Part shown: in pieces, positions 15,913 to 24,489 of the stretch
Numbering within the stretch: the stretch's first letter is position 1
Layout: the number at the start of each line of letters is the position of its first letter
Source of the DNA: JABCPE02 sp963530615
Lineage (GTDB): Bacteria; Bacteroidota; Bacteroidia; Flavobacteriales; Weeksellaceae
DNA: 29,141 bases
Assembly: GCA_963530615.1 (NCBI GenBank)
Contig: CAUSDX010000017.1
Span: 1 to 29,141, forward strand
Reading direction: 5' to 3'
Made by a program: the position numbers and the translations under genes
The notes under the pieces: generated by a model
What the model was told of the DNA's origin: nothing
The model's database searches: none
Seen by the model: only the letters and a program-made list of their open reading frames with translations

Positions 15913-17226
15913 ATGAAAAATAAATTTTTAGGTATTGCATCATTATTCTTTTTAGGAATGACTGCCGATGCACAGCAAATTAAATTTGAAGAGTATGATT
16001 TGCCAAATGGGTTGCATGTTATTTTACATCAAGATAATTCGGCTCCAGTGGTAACTACCTCGGTTATGTATCATGCAGGAGCGAAAGATGAAGCAGCAGG
16101 TAGAACAGGATTTGCTCATTTTTTTGAACACCTTTTATTTGAAGGAACTAAAAATATTGCAAGAGGAGATTGGTTCAAAATAGTATCTTCAAATGGAGGG
16201 ACAAATAATGCGAATACTACAGGAGATAGAACTTATTATTACGAAGTTTTCCCTTCTAATAATGAGCAATTAGGATTATGGATGGAAGCAGAGAGAATGA
16301 GACATCCTGTCATTAACCAGATAGGTGTAGATACACAAAAAGAAGTGGTGAAGGAGGAGAAAAGATTGAGAATGGATAACCAGCCTTATGGTAATATTTT
16401 TAATACAATATTAACTACAGCTTTCAAGAAACATCCATATAAAGGGACTACTATTGGTTCTATGGAGGATTTGAGTGCCGCTCAGTTAGAAGAGTTTAAT
16501 GCATTTTATAAGAAATATTATATTCCAAATAATGCTGTTTTAGTGGTGGCAGGAGATATTAAACCTGAACAAACTAAAAAATGGATTGAAGAATATTATG
16601 GAAGTATACCTTCAGGAACAAAAATTGAAAGAAATTTCCCAAAAGAAACACCTATTACACAAGGATTTGAAGAAACATATTATGATGCAAATATTCAGAT
16701 TCCAGCTTATATTTTTGTTTATAGGGTTCCAGGAGATACAGAAAGAGATTCCTATGTATTGAATATGCTTAGTTATTATTTAAGTAGTGGTAAATCTTCT
16801 GTTTTGTATAAAAAATTAGTAGATGAAGATGAAAAAGCCCTTGAAGCTGGGGCGTTTAATATCGGAATGACTGATTATGGTGTTTTCGCATTTTTTGCAA
16901 TTCCTATGGGAGATACCACGAAAGATGTCTTGAAAAAAGATATTGACGCTGAGATTAAAAAAGTACAAACAGAGCTGATTTCAGAAGTGGATTATCAAAA
17001 ACTCCAAAATCAAATGGAAAATGGGTTTGTAAATGCTAACTCATCTACGGAAGATATAGCTCATAATCTCGCTACTAATTATTTATTAAAGGGAAATACA
17101 GATTTAATAAATAAAGAAATTGAAATTTATCGTTCCATTACAAGAGAAGAATTAAGAGAGGTAGCAAAGAAATATCTTAATCCGAATCAAAGAGCAATCA
17201 TCAATTATTTACCAGAAAAAAAATAA
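15913..17226 (+). CDS. Secreted M16 zinc peptidase, catalytic subunit
   Basis: A 437-aa member of the M16 (pitrilysin/processing peptidase) family. A signal peptide (MKNKFLGIASLFFLGMTADA) directs it to the periplasm. The inverted zinc motif HFFEH is at residues 69-73, with the third ligand glutamate near 148-149 in the KEEKRLRMDN segment. The C-terminal half is the second, non-catalytic M16 lobe. Together with the following gene, 4 nt away, it probably forms a heterodimer that degrades or processes small peptides. No clear TAnnTTTG box was found upstream; an imperfect TATATTTT lies near 15875. Confidence 0.93.
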   Translation: MKNKFLGIASLFFLGMTADAQQIKFEEYDLPNGLHVILHQDNSAPVVTTSVMYHAGAKDEAAGRTGFAHFFEHLLFEGTKNIARGDWFKIVSSNGGTNNANTTGDRTYYYEVFPSNNEQLGLWMEAERMRHPVINQIGVDTQKEVVKEEKRLRMDNQPYGNIFNTILTTAFKKHPYKGTTIGSMEDLSAAQLEEFNAFYKKYYIPNNAVLVVAGDIKPEQTKKWIEEYYGSIPSGTKIERNFPKETPITQGFEETYYDANIQIPAYIFVYRVPGDTERDSYVLNMLSYYLSSGKSSVLYKKLVDEDEKALEAGAFNIGMTDYGVFAFFAIPMGDTTKDVLKKDIDAEIKKVQTELISEVDYQKLQNQMENGFVNANSSTEDIAHNLATNYLLKGNTDLINKEIEIYRSITREELREVAKKYLNPNQRAIINYLPEKK

Positions 17227-17230
17227 AACA

Positions 17231-19279
17231 ATGAAAAATATCAAATATATAGCAGTCGCATTTTTATTCTCAGGAATGGCTCACGCCCAGAGTTTAGATA
17301 TCAATAAAATGCCTAAATCGGTAGAAACGCCAATAGTAAATGTAGCCCAGCCGAACACTTTTAAGCTGAAAAATGGTCTTACAGTAATGGTGGTGGAAAA
17401 TAGCAAACTCCCAAGAGTGAATATGGGATTATTTATAGATTATCCACCTGTGTATGAAGGAGATAAAAGTGGAGTGTCTTCTATTTTTGCTAATCAATTG
17501 GGAAAAGCAACTTCTAAACTTAGTAAAGAAGAATTTAGCAAACAGGTAGATTACTTGGGAGCTAACATTACATTCACACAGTCAGGTGCGAGAGTTAATA
17601 CACTTTCTAAATATTATCCTCAAGTCATTGATCTTTTGGCTCAAGCTATTATTTCACCTAAATTTTCAGCAGATGAAATAAGGAGTGATAAAGAAAGAAT
17701 GCTTGAATCTTTAAAGGCTGATGAGAAAAATGCTTCAAAAATATCAAGAAATGTATTTAAAGCTCTTACTTTTGGTAAAAATACAGCTTATGGAGAGTTT
17801 GCTACCGAGATGAGTATTGGTAAAATAGAGTTATCAGATGTAGAGCAGTATTATAAAAATTATTTTAATCCAGATAATGCATATTTAGTTATTGTAGGAG
17901 ATGTAAAGTTTTCAGAGGTTAAAAAAATTGTAGAGAAGCAATTTAAGTCTTGGAAAAAATCTGGAGTGAAACATAATGTAGCACCTTTAGCTCAAAATGT
18001 AGAAAAAACAGAGATTAATTTTGTAGATGTACCTACGGCGGTGCAGTCTGTTATTTCTATAGGAAATATTAGTAAATTACAAAAGAAAGACCCTCTATAT
18101 TTTGCTGGGGTACTAGGAAACGATATATTGGGAGCTGGAGGAGAGTCTAGATTATTTTTAAATCTTAGAGAAAAAAATGGTTTCACTTACGGAGCTTATT
18201 CAAGTCTTTCTACGAGTAGATTTACTCCACATTTTACCGCTCATGCTAGTGTTAGAAATGAAGTTACTGATAAAGCAGTAATAGAATTTATGAATGAGCT
18301 AAATGGAATTTCTAAAGTTACTCAAGAAGAGCTTAATTTAGTAAAAGCAAAGAGAAAAGGGGATTTTATCAGAGCATTAGAAAATCCTGCAATGATTGCT
18401 GAATATGCTATAGATGAAATTATAGACCAATTACCTCAAGATTTCTATAAAAACTATTTAAAATCTATAGATAATGTAACGATTTCTGATGTGAATAAAG
18501 CGGTTACACAGAATATCTTGCCAAATCAGTCCAGAATAGTAATCGTAGGAAAGGCAAGTGAAGTTGCTGATAGTGTAGAGAAATTAGGTTATCCCGTGAA
18601 GTATTATGATAGGGAAGCAAATCCTACTACAAAGCCCGAAGCAAAAAAAATAGATACTAATGTAACGGTAGCTACCATCGGTGAAAAATATATTTCGGCA
18701 ATTGGAGGAAAATCAAATGTAGATAAAGTAACATCCGTTACAATGAATGCTGTAGGAAAAATCCAAGGTATGGATTTAGAGTTCATTACAACTCAAGCAA
18801 AAGGAGGGAAGTCTATTGTTGAATTGAAAATGATGGGAAATACCATGAATAAAGTTGTATTTAATGGAAAAGATGGTTTTGTTCAGGCACAAGGACAAAA
18901 AGTTCCGTTACCAGAAGAAGTAAAGGCAGAAATGCTTAATGCAAGTAAAGAAGTTTTTCCAGAGTTAGACTTTTCAGTAGCAAATTATGAACTTAAAGGA
19001 ATTGAAAATATCAATGAGGAAGAGGCTTATGCTATAAAACCAAAACAAGGTAGTAAAACTTATTATTATAGTGTAAAAACAGGTTTGAAAATTGCAGAAA
19101 TTGTAGTGCAAAAAGTTCAGGGTCAAGAAATAGTAGTGCCTACTTATTTTTCTGATTATAAGGAATTTAACGGAGTGAAATTTCCTTTCAAATTGAGCTC
19201 TAATATGGGAGGAATGGATGTGTCGTTTGATGTGAAATCATATGAACTTAATAAAGTAAGTGATAAAGATTTTCAATAA
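17231..19279 (+). CDS. M16-family partner subunit (non-catalytic) with C-terminal extension
   Basis: A 682-aa secreted protein with signal peptide MKNIKYIAVAFLFSGMAHAQ. Residues about 40-465 align in layout with M16 peptidases, but the HxxEH zinc motif is missing; the equivalent segment reads GVSSIFANQLGKA. The RLFLNLREKNGFTYGAYSSL segment, which corresponds to the substrate-binding R/Y motif of non-catalytic M16 lobes, is kept. A further 200-residue C-terminal region (about 480-682) resembles the beta-rich lipoprotein-carrier-like tail found on Bacteroidota M16 proteins. The arrangement of an HxxEH subunit followed by an R/Y subunit indicates a two-chain enzyme in which this protein closes the chamber. 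It ends at a strong bidirectional terminator. Confidence 0.9.
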   Translation: MKNIKYIAVAFLFSGMAHAQSLDINKMPKSVETPIVNVAQPNTFKLKNGLTVMVVENSKLPRVNMGLFIDYPPVYEGDKSGVSSIFANQLGKATSKLSKEEFSKQVDYLGANITFTQSGARVNTLSKYYPQVIDLLAQAIISPKFSADEIRSDKERMLESLKADEKNASKISRNVFKALTFGKNTAYGEFATEMSIGKIELSDVEQYYKNYFNPDNAYLVIVGDVKFSEVKKIVEKQFKSWKKSGVKHNVAPLAQNVEKTEINFVDVPTAVQSVISIGNISKLQKKDPLYFAGVLGNDILGAGGESRLFLNLREKNGFTYGAYSSLSTSRFTPHFTAHASVRNEVTDKAVIEFMNELNGISKVTQEELNLVKAKRKGDFIRALENPAMIAEYAIDEIIDQLPQDFYKNYLKSIDNVTISDVNKAVTQNILPNQSRIVIVGKASEVADSVEKLGYPVKYYDREANPTTKPEAKKIDTNVTVATIGEKYISAIGGKSNVDKVTSVTMNAVGKIQGMDLEFITTQAKGGKSIVELKMMGNTMNKVVFNGKDGFVQAQGQKVPLPEEVKAEMLNASKEVFPELDFSVANYELKGIENINEEEAYAIKPKQGSKTYYYSVKTGLKIAEIVVQKVQGQEIVVPTYFSDYKEFNGVKFPFKLSSNMGGMDVSFDVKSYELNKVSDKDFQ

Positions 19280-19284
19280 TAAGA

Positions 19285-19317
19285 AAGCAGTTCTACTTTT
19301 TAGAACTGCTTTTTTTG
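19285..19317. terminator. Bidirectional terminator between the M16 operon and the nuclease gene
   Basis: AAGCAGTTCTA (19285-19295) pairs perfectly with TAGAACTGCTT (19301-19311), with loop CTTTT and a T run after on +. On - the hairpin overlaps the last codons and the stop of the nuclease gene (19293). Confidence 0.88.
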
Positions 19318-19784
19318 TTTTTTCTCCAATCCCATGGTGCAATGGGATATTTATCTTGCCAAAGTCCTTTTTTATTCTTTTTCGCTTGAATTTCTAAATC
19401 TGCATAAATTGGGTCTTTTGAGTATTGTTTGAAATGCCAAGCATATCCTGCTTTTACTATTTCTTGGTTAATATTTATTTCGTTTAGAAAAACTTCCCCT
19501 AAAATTCTTTGATATCGGTCTTTTTTCTTCCATGTGATTCTTACATTTTTTCCAAAACAAAGATTTGAAGCATATTCTTTTGCTTTTTTTCCGAAATTTT
19601 GAGACTTTTCAGGAGCATCAATATGGTCAAGTCTAATTTTGAAAATTTGTTTTTTATAAAGAACCTTAAAAGTATCTCCATCTGAAATACCAATAACCTT
19701 GGCATAAAATTTCTTTGGAGGAATAATATCTTGTGCTGATATGATATTGAAAAATAAACAAAAAGTAAGAAGCAAATATTTCAT
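19293..19784 (-). CDS. Secreted staphylococcal-nuclease-like (SNase) thermonuclease
   Basis: A 163-aa nuclease with an N-terminal signal peptide (MKYLLLTFCLFFNIISAQ). The SNase fold is recognised by SDGDTFKV (D35, D37), IRLDHIDAPE with the catalytic R51, D56 and E59, and DRYQRILGEVFL with R93 as the second catalytic arginine. These correspond to D19/D21, R35, D40, E43 and R87 of the Staphylococcus enzyme, so calcium-dependent cleavage of DNA and RNA is expected, probably in the periplasm or outside the cell. The last seven codons (KKSSSKK) and the TAG stop are encoded by the arm of the shared terminator. A -7 box lies 16 nt before the start. Confidence 0.92.
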   Translation of the reverse strand: MKYLLLTFCLFFNIISAQDIIPPKKFYAKVIGISDGDTFKVLYKKQIFKIRLDHIDAPEKSQNFGKKAKEYASNLCFGKNVRITWKKKDRYQRILGEVFLNEININQEIVKAGYAWHFKQYSKDPIYADLEIQAKKNKKGLWQDKYPIAPWDWRKNKKSSSKK

Positions 19785-19800
19785 ATTTTTATTTTTTTAA

Positions 19801-19808
19801 CAAAAGTA
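19801..19808 (-). promoter_or_regulatory. -7 promoter box for the nuclease gene
   Basis: On -, TACTTTTG (19808-19801) fits TAnnTTTG and lies 16 nt before the nuclease ATG. Confidence 0.5.
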
Positions 19809-19857
19809 ATAATATGAGAAATATTTTTCAAATAAATAGCGAAAATATATATATTCA

Positions 19858-19888
19858 TTGGTTTTTAATTGAAAAAATATTATTTTTG
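19858..19888 (+). promoter_or_regulatory. Promoter of the ChaA-type antiporter gene
   Basis: TTG (19858-19860), a 20-nt spacer and TATTTTTG (19881-19888) match the Bacteroidota -33/-7 promoter. The coding start is 16 nt downstream. Confidence 0.68.
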
Positions 19889-19904
19889 TAAAAATTCATA
19901 AAAT

Positions 19905-20978
19905 ATGAAAAAAATACTTGAATGGACAAATATTTCACCGGTTTTGGCGTGGATATTCTACTTGAATGGAATGATAAATCATGGAGTAGTTTTTGAGTTA
20001 TTGGGAGGTTTCCTTTTAATTTCAAGTGTTTTAGCTGCAGTACATCATTCGGAGGTTGTCGCTCATAAGGTAGGAGAACCTTTTGGAACGATTATTTTGG
20101 CAATTGCTATAACAATTATAGAAGTGGCACTTATTATTTCTTTGATGCTTGTAGGAGGTGAAAAATCTGTATATTTAGCAAGAGATACGGTTTTCGCAGC
20201 AGTTATGCTTATTTTTAATGGGATTTTAGGATTATGTCTGTTATTAGGGGGAGCGAGGCATAAGGAACAATTTTTTCATAGATCTTCAGTAAATACTGCA
20301 TTGGTGAGTTTGTTAGCGATTACAATACTTACTATGGTTTTACCTAATTATACAACGAGTATTGAAGGACCTTATTATTCTATAGCTCAGATGATTTTTG
20401 TTGCTTTTGCGTGTTTAGTAATTTATGGAGTATTTTTATTTATTCAAACGGTAAGGCATAGAGATTATTTTTTACCTGCTGATTGTAGTGAAAACCCCAC
20501 TACGCATTTGGCACCTCCAAGCAATAAAGAAACGATGATAAGCTTTGTTTCACTAATAGCATGTTTAGGTATAGTTGTATTATTAGGGAAAGCTATTTCG
20601 GTACCTGTAGAGAGAATAGTAGCAAGTGCAGGATTGCCTCAATCTTTAGTGGGAGTTATTATTGCAAGTATTGTATTACTTCCTGAAGGTATTGCAGCGA
20701 TAGATGCAGCAAGAAAAAATAGACTTCAGACAAGTATTAATTTGGCATTAGGTTCCGCTTTGGCAAGTATAGGATTAACGATTCCTTCCGTGGTGTTAAT
20801 TTGTATTCTATTTGATATTGATTTGGTTTTAGGAATAGAAACTAAACCGATGATTTTAATGCTTTTATCATTTTTTACAGTAATGTTATCTTTGAGTAAG
20901 GGAAAAACTAATATTCTTTATGGAGCTGTGTTGTTAATCAATTTGATGGCATATATTTTTACAATTATTTATCCGTAA
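19905..20978 (+). CDS. chaA: ChaA-type cation/proton antiporter (CaCA superfamily)
   Basis: A 357-aa inner-membrane protein with about 10-11 hydrophobic helices arranged as two related halves. Each half carries the acidic alpha-repeat motif of Ca2+/cation antiporters. The first reads HHSEVVAHKVGEPFGTIILA followed by ITIIEVALI; the second reads ASIVLLPEGIAAIDAARKNR followed by NLALGSALASIGLT. The glutamates in these motifs bind the cation. The E. coli homologue ChaA exchanges Na+, K+ or Ca2+ for H+ at high pH or salt; the ion used here is not decided by sequence. The length is close to that of ChaA (366 aa). The gene is monocistronic, between its own promoter and a terminator. Confidence 0.88.
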   Translation: MKKILEWTNISPVLAWIFYLNGMINHGVVFELLGGFLLISSVLAAVHHSEVVAHKVGEPFGTIILAIAITIIEVALIISLMLVGGEKSVYLARDTVFAAVMLIFNGILGLCLLLGGARHKEQFFHRSSVNTALVSLLAITILTMVLPNYTTSIEGPYYSIAQMIFVAFACLVIYGVFLFIQTVRHRDYFLPADCSENPTTHLAPPSNKETMISFVSLIACLGIVVLLGKAISVPVERIVASAGLPQSLVGVIIASIVLLPEGIAAIDAARKNRLQTSINLALGSALASIGLTIPSVVLICILFDIDLVLGIETKPMILMLLSFFTVMLSLSKGKTNILYGAVLLINLMAYIFTIIYP

Positions 20979-21002
20979 AATATATTTTTAATGATAAAAT
21001 TT

Positions 21003-21035
21003 AAAAATCCTTTCTAAATTTTAGAAAGGATTTTT
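21003..21035. terminator. Bidirectional terminator between chaA and pnuC
   Basis: AAAAATCCTTTCTA (21003-21016) pairs with TAGAAAGGATTTTT (21022-21035), a perfect 14-bp stem around a 5-nt loop. The A and T flanks allow it to end both convergent genes. Confidence 0.85.
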
Positions 21036-21052
21036 AGTATCTCGAAAGTTTG

Positions 21053-21706
21053 TTATTTCATAGCTTTTTTCCATTGTTTATATCCACTAATTGCCATGAT
21101 AGTGAAGATTGTATATTGTAAAGCGGTAATTCCAAGTCCTTTATGTATCATCATAGGAATGCAGATAGTGTCTCCTATAATCCAAAAAATCCAATTTTCT
21201 ATTTTTTGTTTTGCCATAAACCACATTCCGATAAGGAATAATGATGTAGTGAAAATATCCAGCCAATTTCCCCAATCTAAATGTCGCCAACCTAAAATGA
21301 TATTATCCATAGAAAAATGATTGTCAATATAAGGTTTTAGATAATAGATTCCACTCACGATAATAAAGCTTAATGAAAATAAAATACAACTAATGAGCCA
21401 GTCTTTTTTCTTTGCCATGGAAGCTTGGATAATATGTTCTTTACAGTTGTTTTTCCATAAAATCCAACCATAGATGCTCATTATACAATAATAAACATTA
21501 ATGAGCATATCTCCTAATAGACCAAAATTAAAAAGAATATAAACATAAATAGAAGTACTGATAATTCCTGTTGGGTAAACAAAAATATTTCTTTTGATAG
21601 AAAAAAATACGCTCAATAATCCAAAAAAAGTAGCTGTAGCTTCTAAAAAAATTTGAAAAGAAGTATAATTTTCATAGGGTTTAATAAAAATTTCATATAA
21701 ATTCAT
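21053..21706 (-). CDS. pnuC: Nicotinamide riboside transporter PnuC
   Basis: A 217-aa inner-membrane transporter of the PnuC family, which imports nicotinamide riboside (an NAD precursor) by facilitated diffusion coupled to cytoplasmic phosphorylation. About seven hydrophobic helices are visible. Family signatures are LEATATFFGLLSVFFSIKRN, the YPTGIISTSIYVYILF helix, NVYYCIMSIYGWILW and a final GYKQW tail. Some PnuC relatives carry thiamine or riboflavin, but no TPP or FMN riboswitch is seen here, so the substrate stays at family level. It diverges from ribB with overlapping promoter boxes. Confidence 0.88.
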   Translation of the reverse strand: MNLYEIFIKPYENYTSFQIFLEATATFFGLLSVFFSIKRNIFVYPTGIISTSIYVYILFNFGLLGDMLINVYYCIMSIYGWILWKNNCKEHIIQASMAKKKDWLISCILFSLSFIIVSGIYYLKPYIDNHFSMDNIILGWRHLDWGNWLDIFTTSLFLIGMWFMAKQKIENWIFWIIGDTICIPMMIHKGLGITALQYTIFTIMAISGYKQWKKAMK

Positions 21707-21719
21707 CGTAATAATTAGT

Positions 21720-21727
21720 TATCTTTG
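21720..21727 (+). promoter_or_regulatory. -7 promoter box for ribB
   Basis: TATCTTTG fits TAnnTTTG and lies 19 nt before the ribB ATG. No -33 TTG at normal spacing. Confidence 0.5.
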
Positions 21728-21729
21728 TG

Positions 21730-21737
21730 CAAAATTA
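21730..21737 (-). promoter_or_regulatory. -7 promoter box for pnuC
   Basis: On -, TAATTTTG (21737-21730) fits TAnnTTTG and lies 23 nt before the pnuC ATG. It is only 2 nt from the ribB box on the other strand. Confidence 0.42.
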
Positions 21738-21746
21738 AAATTTAAT

Positions 21747-22865
21747 ATGGAAAAAATCACATTAAATACCATTTCAGAAGCAATTGAGGATTTAAGACAA
21801 GGAAAAGTAATCATTGTAGTAGATGATGAGGATAGAGAAAATGAGGGAGATTTTCTTTCCGCCGCAGAATTAACTACTCCTGAAATCATTAATTTTATGA
21901 CTATTCATGGGAGGGGGTTGATTTGCACGCCGCTTTCTGAAAAGAGATGTGATGAATTGGAATTAGAGTCAATGGTTACTCGCAGTACGGACCCAAAAGA
22001 AACAGCATTCACTGTATCTGTAGATTTATTAGGAGATGGTATTTCAACAGGGATTTCAGCGAGTGATAGAGCCAGAACTATTTTGGCCTTGATGGATGAA
22101 AATAGTAAGCCTACAGATTTTATGCGTCCTGGTCATATTTTCCCGTTGAGAGCGAAAGAAGGAGGAGTATTGAAAAGAGCAGGACATACGGAAGCAGCGA
22201 TAGATTTGACTAAATTAGCGGGATTAAAAGAAGGAGGAGTGATTTGTGAAATCATGAATGAAGATGGTACTATGGCTCGTTTGCCTCAACTATTAGAATT
22301 AGCAAAAAAGCATGATTTGAAAATTGTTTCTATTGAGGATTTGATTCAATATCGCTTAAAAAATGGAGATTTAGTAGAGAAAATAGAAGAGAGAGAGGTA
22401 AAGACTTGCTACGGTAACTTTAAATTTTATGCTTTTCAGGAAAAATATACGGATCAGATACATTTTGTATTAACGAAAGGGATATGGTCGGTAAATGATG
22501 AAGTTCTTGTAAGGGTGCAGTCTTCGGGGTCTTATTTTGATGTATTGAGTAGATTGATTAGCGGAGAAAAATCTCTTTTGGAAAAAATTACTAAAAAAAT
22601 CAATGAAGAGGGAAGGGGAGTAGTGGTCTTTATCAATAATGTATCTAATACAGAAACTACTCTGAGAAAATTACAGCATTTTATCAATTTTCAAGATGGA
22701 TTAACTGAAAATCAATTGGCTAATAATTTTAAGGATTATGGAATAGGAATTCAAATCATTAAGGATTTGGGGATTCATAAGGCTAAAATTATGACTCAAA
22801 ATACAAGTCAAAAGCCTATTGTAAGTGGCTATGATGTAGAAGTAGTGGAAATGGTAAAGATTTAA
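21747..22865 (+). CDS. ribB: 3,4-dihydroxy-2-butanone 4-phosphate synthase with degenerate GTP cyclohydrolase II domain
   Basis: A 372-aa protein of riboflavin synthesis. Residues 1 to about 205 form the RibB domain, which converts ribulose 5-phosphate to the four-carbon precursor and formate. It keeps DDEDRENEGDF (26-36), the STGISASDRARTI segment, RPGHIFPLRAKEGG and RAGHTEAAIDL. Residues about 206-372 follow the RibA (GTP cyclohydrolase II) fold and keep YGIGIQIIKDLGIHKAKIMT. However, the zinc-binding Cys-x2-GD-x(8-9)-Cys-x-Cys region is missing; the equivalent stretch reads VRVQSSGSYFDVLSRL. RibA activity is therefore doubtful and only the RibB reaction is expected. It is bounded by its own promoter and a strong terminator. 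Confidence 0.9.
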   Translation: MEKITLNTISEAIEDLRQGKVIIVVDDEDRENEGDFLSAAELTTPEIINFMTIHGRGLICTPLSEKRCDELELESMVTRSTDPKETAFTVSVDLLGDGISTGISASDRARTILALMDENSKPTDFMRPGHIFPLRAKEGGVLKRAGHTEAAIDLTKLAGLKEGGVICEIMNEDGTMARLPQLLELAKKHDLKIVSIEDLIQYRLKNGDLVEKIEEREVKTCYGNFKFYAFQEKYTDQIHFVLTKGIWSVNDEVLVRVQSSGSYFDVLSRLISGEKSLLEKITKKINEEGRGVVVFINNVSNTETTLRKLQHFINFQDGLTENQLANNFKDYGIGIQIIKDLGIHKAKIMTQNTSQKPIVSGYDVEVVEMVKI

Positions 22866-22872
22866 GAGTAAG

Positions 22873-22903
22873 AAAAGTCGGATAAAATTTATCCGACTTT
22901 TTT
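22873..22903. terminator. Bidirectional terminator between ribB and dacB
   Basis: AAAAGTCGGATAAA (22873-22886) pairs with TTTATCCGACTTTT (22888-22901), a perfect 14-bp arm with a T run on + and an A-flanked mirror for -. Confidence 0.88.
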
Positions 22904-22911
22904 ATAAAAAA

Positions 22912-24327
22912 TTATAATTCAATCATAGGAGCTAAAATGGTCTCCATTTTTTGTTTTACTTGTGCTACACTTCCGTTATAGTTATTGATTAGCAAGGAAA
23001 AAGTTAGTAATTTTCCGCTTTTGGTTTTAACATATCCCGCCAGTGTTTTCACTTTGTTTAGTGTTCCTGTTTTGGCAAAAACTTGTCCATTAGATTCAGA
23101 GTTGATAAACATAGATTTTAGAGTTCCAGTTTGCCCTGCTATGGGAAGAGATTTGAAATAAGCATCAAAATGTTTTTCTTCCATTAGAGCGGAGAGGAAT
23201 TTTACTTGAGATATGGGAGTTACCACATTAGAGCGGGAAAGCCCACTACCATCTGCAAAATGAAATCCATCAAAATCAAAGGTTCTTTTAGTGAGATGTT
23301 TATTGACAATAGCTCTTCCTGTATCAAGAGAAAAATCGCCTTTTTCATAAAAACCAGTAGTTTTTAGCAATGCTTCGGACATAGCATTATTGCTTGTTTG
23401 GTTAATGAAATAAACTATATCCACCAATTTGGGAGATGTATATTTCATAAGTTTTTTTCGGGGTTCTAATTGGATATTGCTATTGCTTTGGTCAATTACT
23501 TTGCCTTCTATTGTGATACCATTTTTGAGTAAATTAGTTTTCAAATTATTGGCTAAATAATAAGTAGCATCAGGTAATTTGGTATTTAATGAATATCCGT
23601 TAAAATGTTCTGTATAAACAAGTTGATTATTATAAGGAGAATGATAAACAAACTTTTGCTGTTCCATTTTTTTATTTCCTAATAATTTTTCTTGTCTCGG
23701 ATCAGTATCATTAGTGCTACCCACGGGTAGATAATAATGAGTGTCTCCTTTCCAAACGATATTGGCGGGTAATAGAGTATTTTTATTATTCTTGAAAACG
23801 GCAGTCTTCAAGATAATATCGCCTTTAATTTGTTTGATGTTAAGATTTTTAATGGCAGAAGAAAAATCGTTAATCAGAGTGCCGTAAGAACTTGCCCCAG
23901 CTCTACCTGTTCCTAGTGAGGGGTCTCCACTTCCGATAATGTAGAGATTGCCATTAAGGACTCCGTTTTCATCAATTTCTCCTGAATATTCTAATTGAGT
24001 CGTCCATTGGAAATCCTTTCCTAAAATTGACATCGCCGTTTCGGTGGTTAGAAGTTTGGTTGTAGAAGCTGGAATTAGTGAAGCTTTTTCGTTGTAAGAA
24101 TTTATAACTCTCTTATTTTTAGGGTCATATACTACAAAACCCCAATTAGCATTTTTCATCACAGGATCGGTGAACATGGAAGAAATTCTATTGTTGAGCA
24201 ACTCTTGTCCAACCGAAAATGAACCTCTGATAATAAATTCATCGTTAATAAAATAGTTTTTTTGAGATGATAAAGATAGAGGCAATAAAAATGTTGTTAA
24301 TGCAGTATATCGGATTAATTTTTTCAT
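22912..24327 (-). CDS. dacB: D-alanyl-D-alanine carboxypeptidase/endopeptidase (PBP4, DacB)
   Basis: A 471-aa low-molecular-mass class C penicillin-binding protein that trims D-Ala from, and hydrolyses cross-links in, peptidoglycan. A cleavable N-terminal segment (MKKLIRYTALTTFLLPLSLS) exports it to the periplasm. The three active-site motifs are present: ASTTK with nucleophile S88 and K91, SNN in QTSNNAMSEALL near residue 310, and KTG in FAKTGTLNKVKTLAGY near 417. The large insertion between the first two motifs is typical of PBP4-type enzymes. It is convergent with ribB. No clear TAnnTTTG box is seen in the 160-nt gap to priA; that gap is AT-rich with nothing else I can support. Confidence 0.93.
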   Translation of the reverse strand: MKKLIRYTALTTFLLPLSLSSQKNYFINDEFIIRGSFSVGQELLNNRISSMFTDPVMKNANWGFVVYDPKNKRVINSYNEKASLIPASTTKLLTTETAMSILGKDFQWTTQLEYSGEIDENGVLNGNLYIIGSGDPSLGTGRAGASSYGTLINDFSSAIKNLNIKQIKGDIILKTAVFKNNKNTLLPANIVWKGDTHYYLPVGSTNDTDPRQEKLLGNKKMEQQKFVYHSPYNNQLVYTEHFNGYSLNTKLPDATYYLANNLKTNLLKNGITIEGKVIDQSNSNIQLEPRKKLMKYTSPKLVDIVYFINQTSNNAMSEALLKTTGFYEKGDFSLDTGRAIVNKHLTKRTFDFDGFHFADGSGLSRSNVVTPISQVKFLSALMEEKHFDAYFKSLPIAGQTGTLKSMFINSESNGQVFAKTGTLNKVKTLAGYVKTKSGKLLTFSLLINNYNGSVAQVKQKMETILAPMIEL

Positions 24328-24489
24328 TACATTTTAATATTTTCAGATTAAGTTTTGAATAATAGAATTATTCCAATAATTTGGGTAAAAATACTAAAAT
24401 TTCATTAATGAATCATTGTTAAACAAGTATAAAAATTAATAAAATGTATTAAAAAATGTTAAAAATAGATTTTTAATAGTTTTCCGTAA

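Noticed and set aside
21707..21746. Riboswitch (FMN or TPP) upstream of ribB or pnuC
   Set aside because: Only 40 nt separate the genes, too short for either aptamer, and no conserved core is present.
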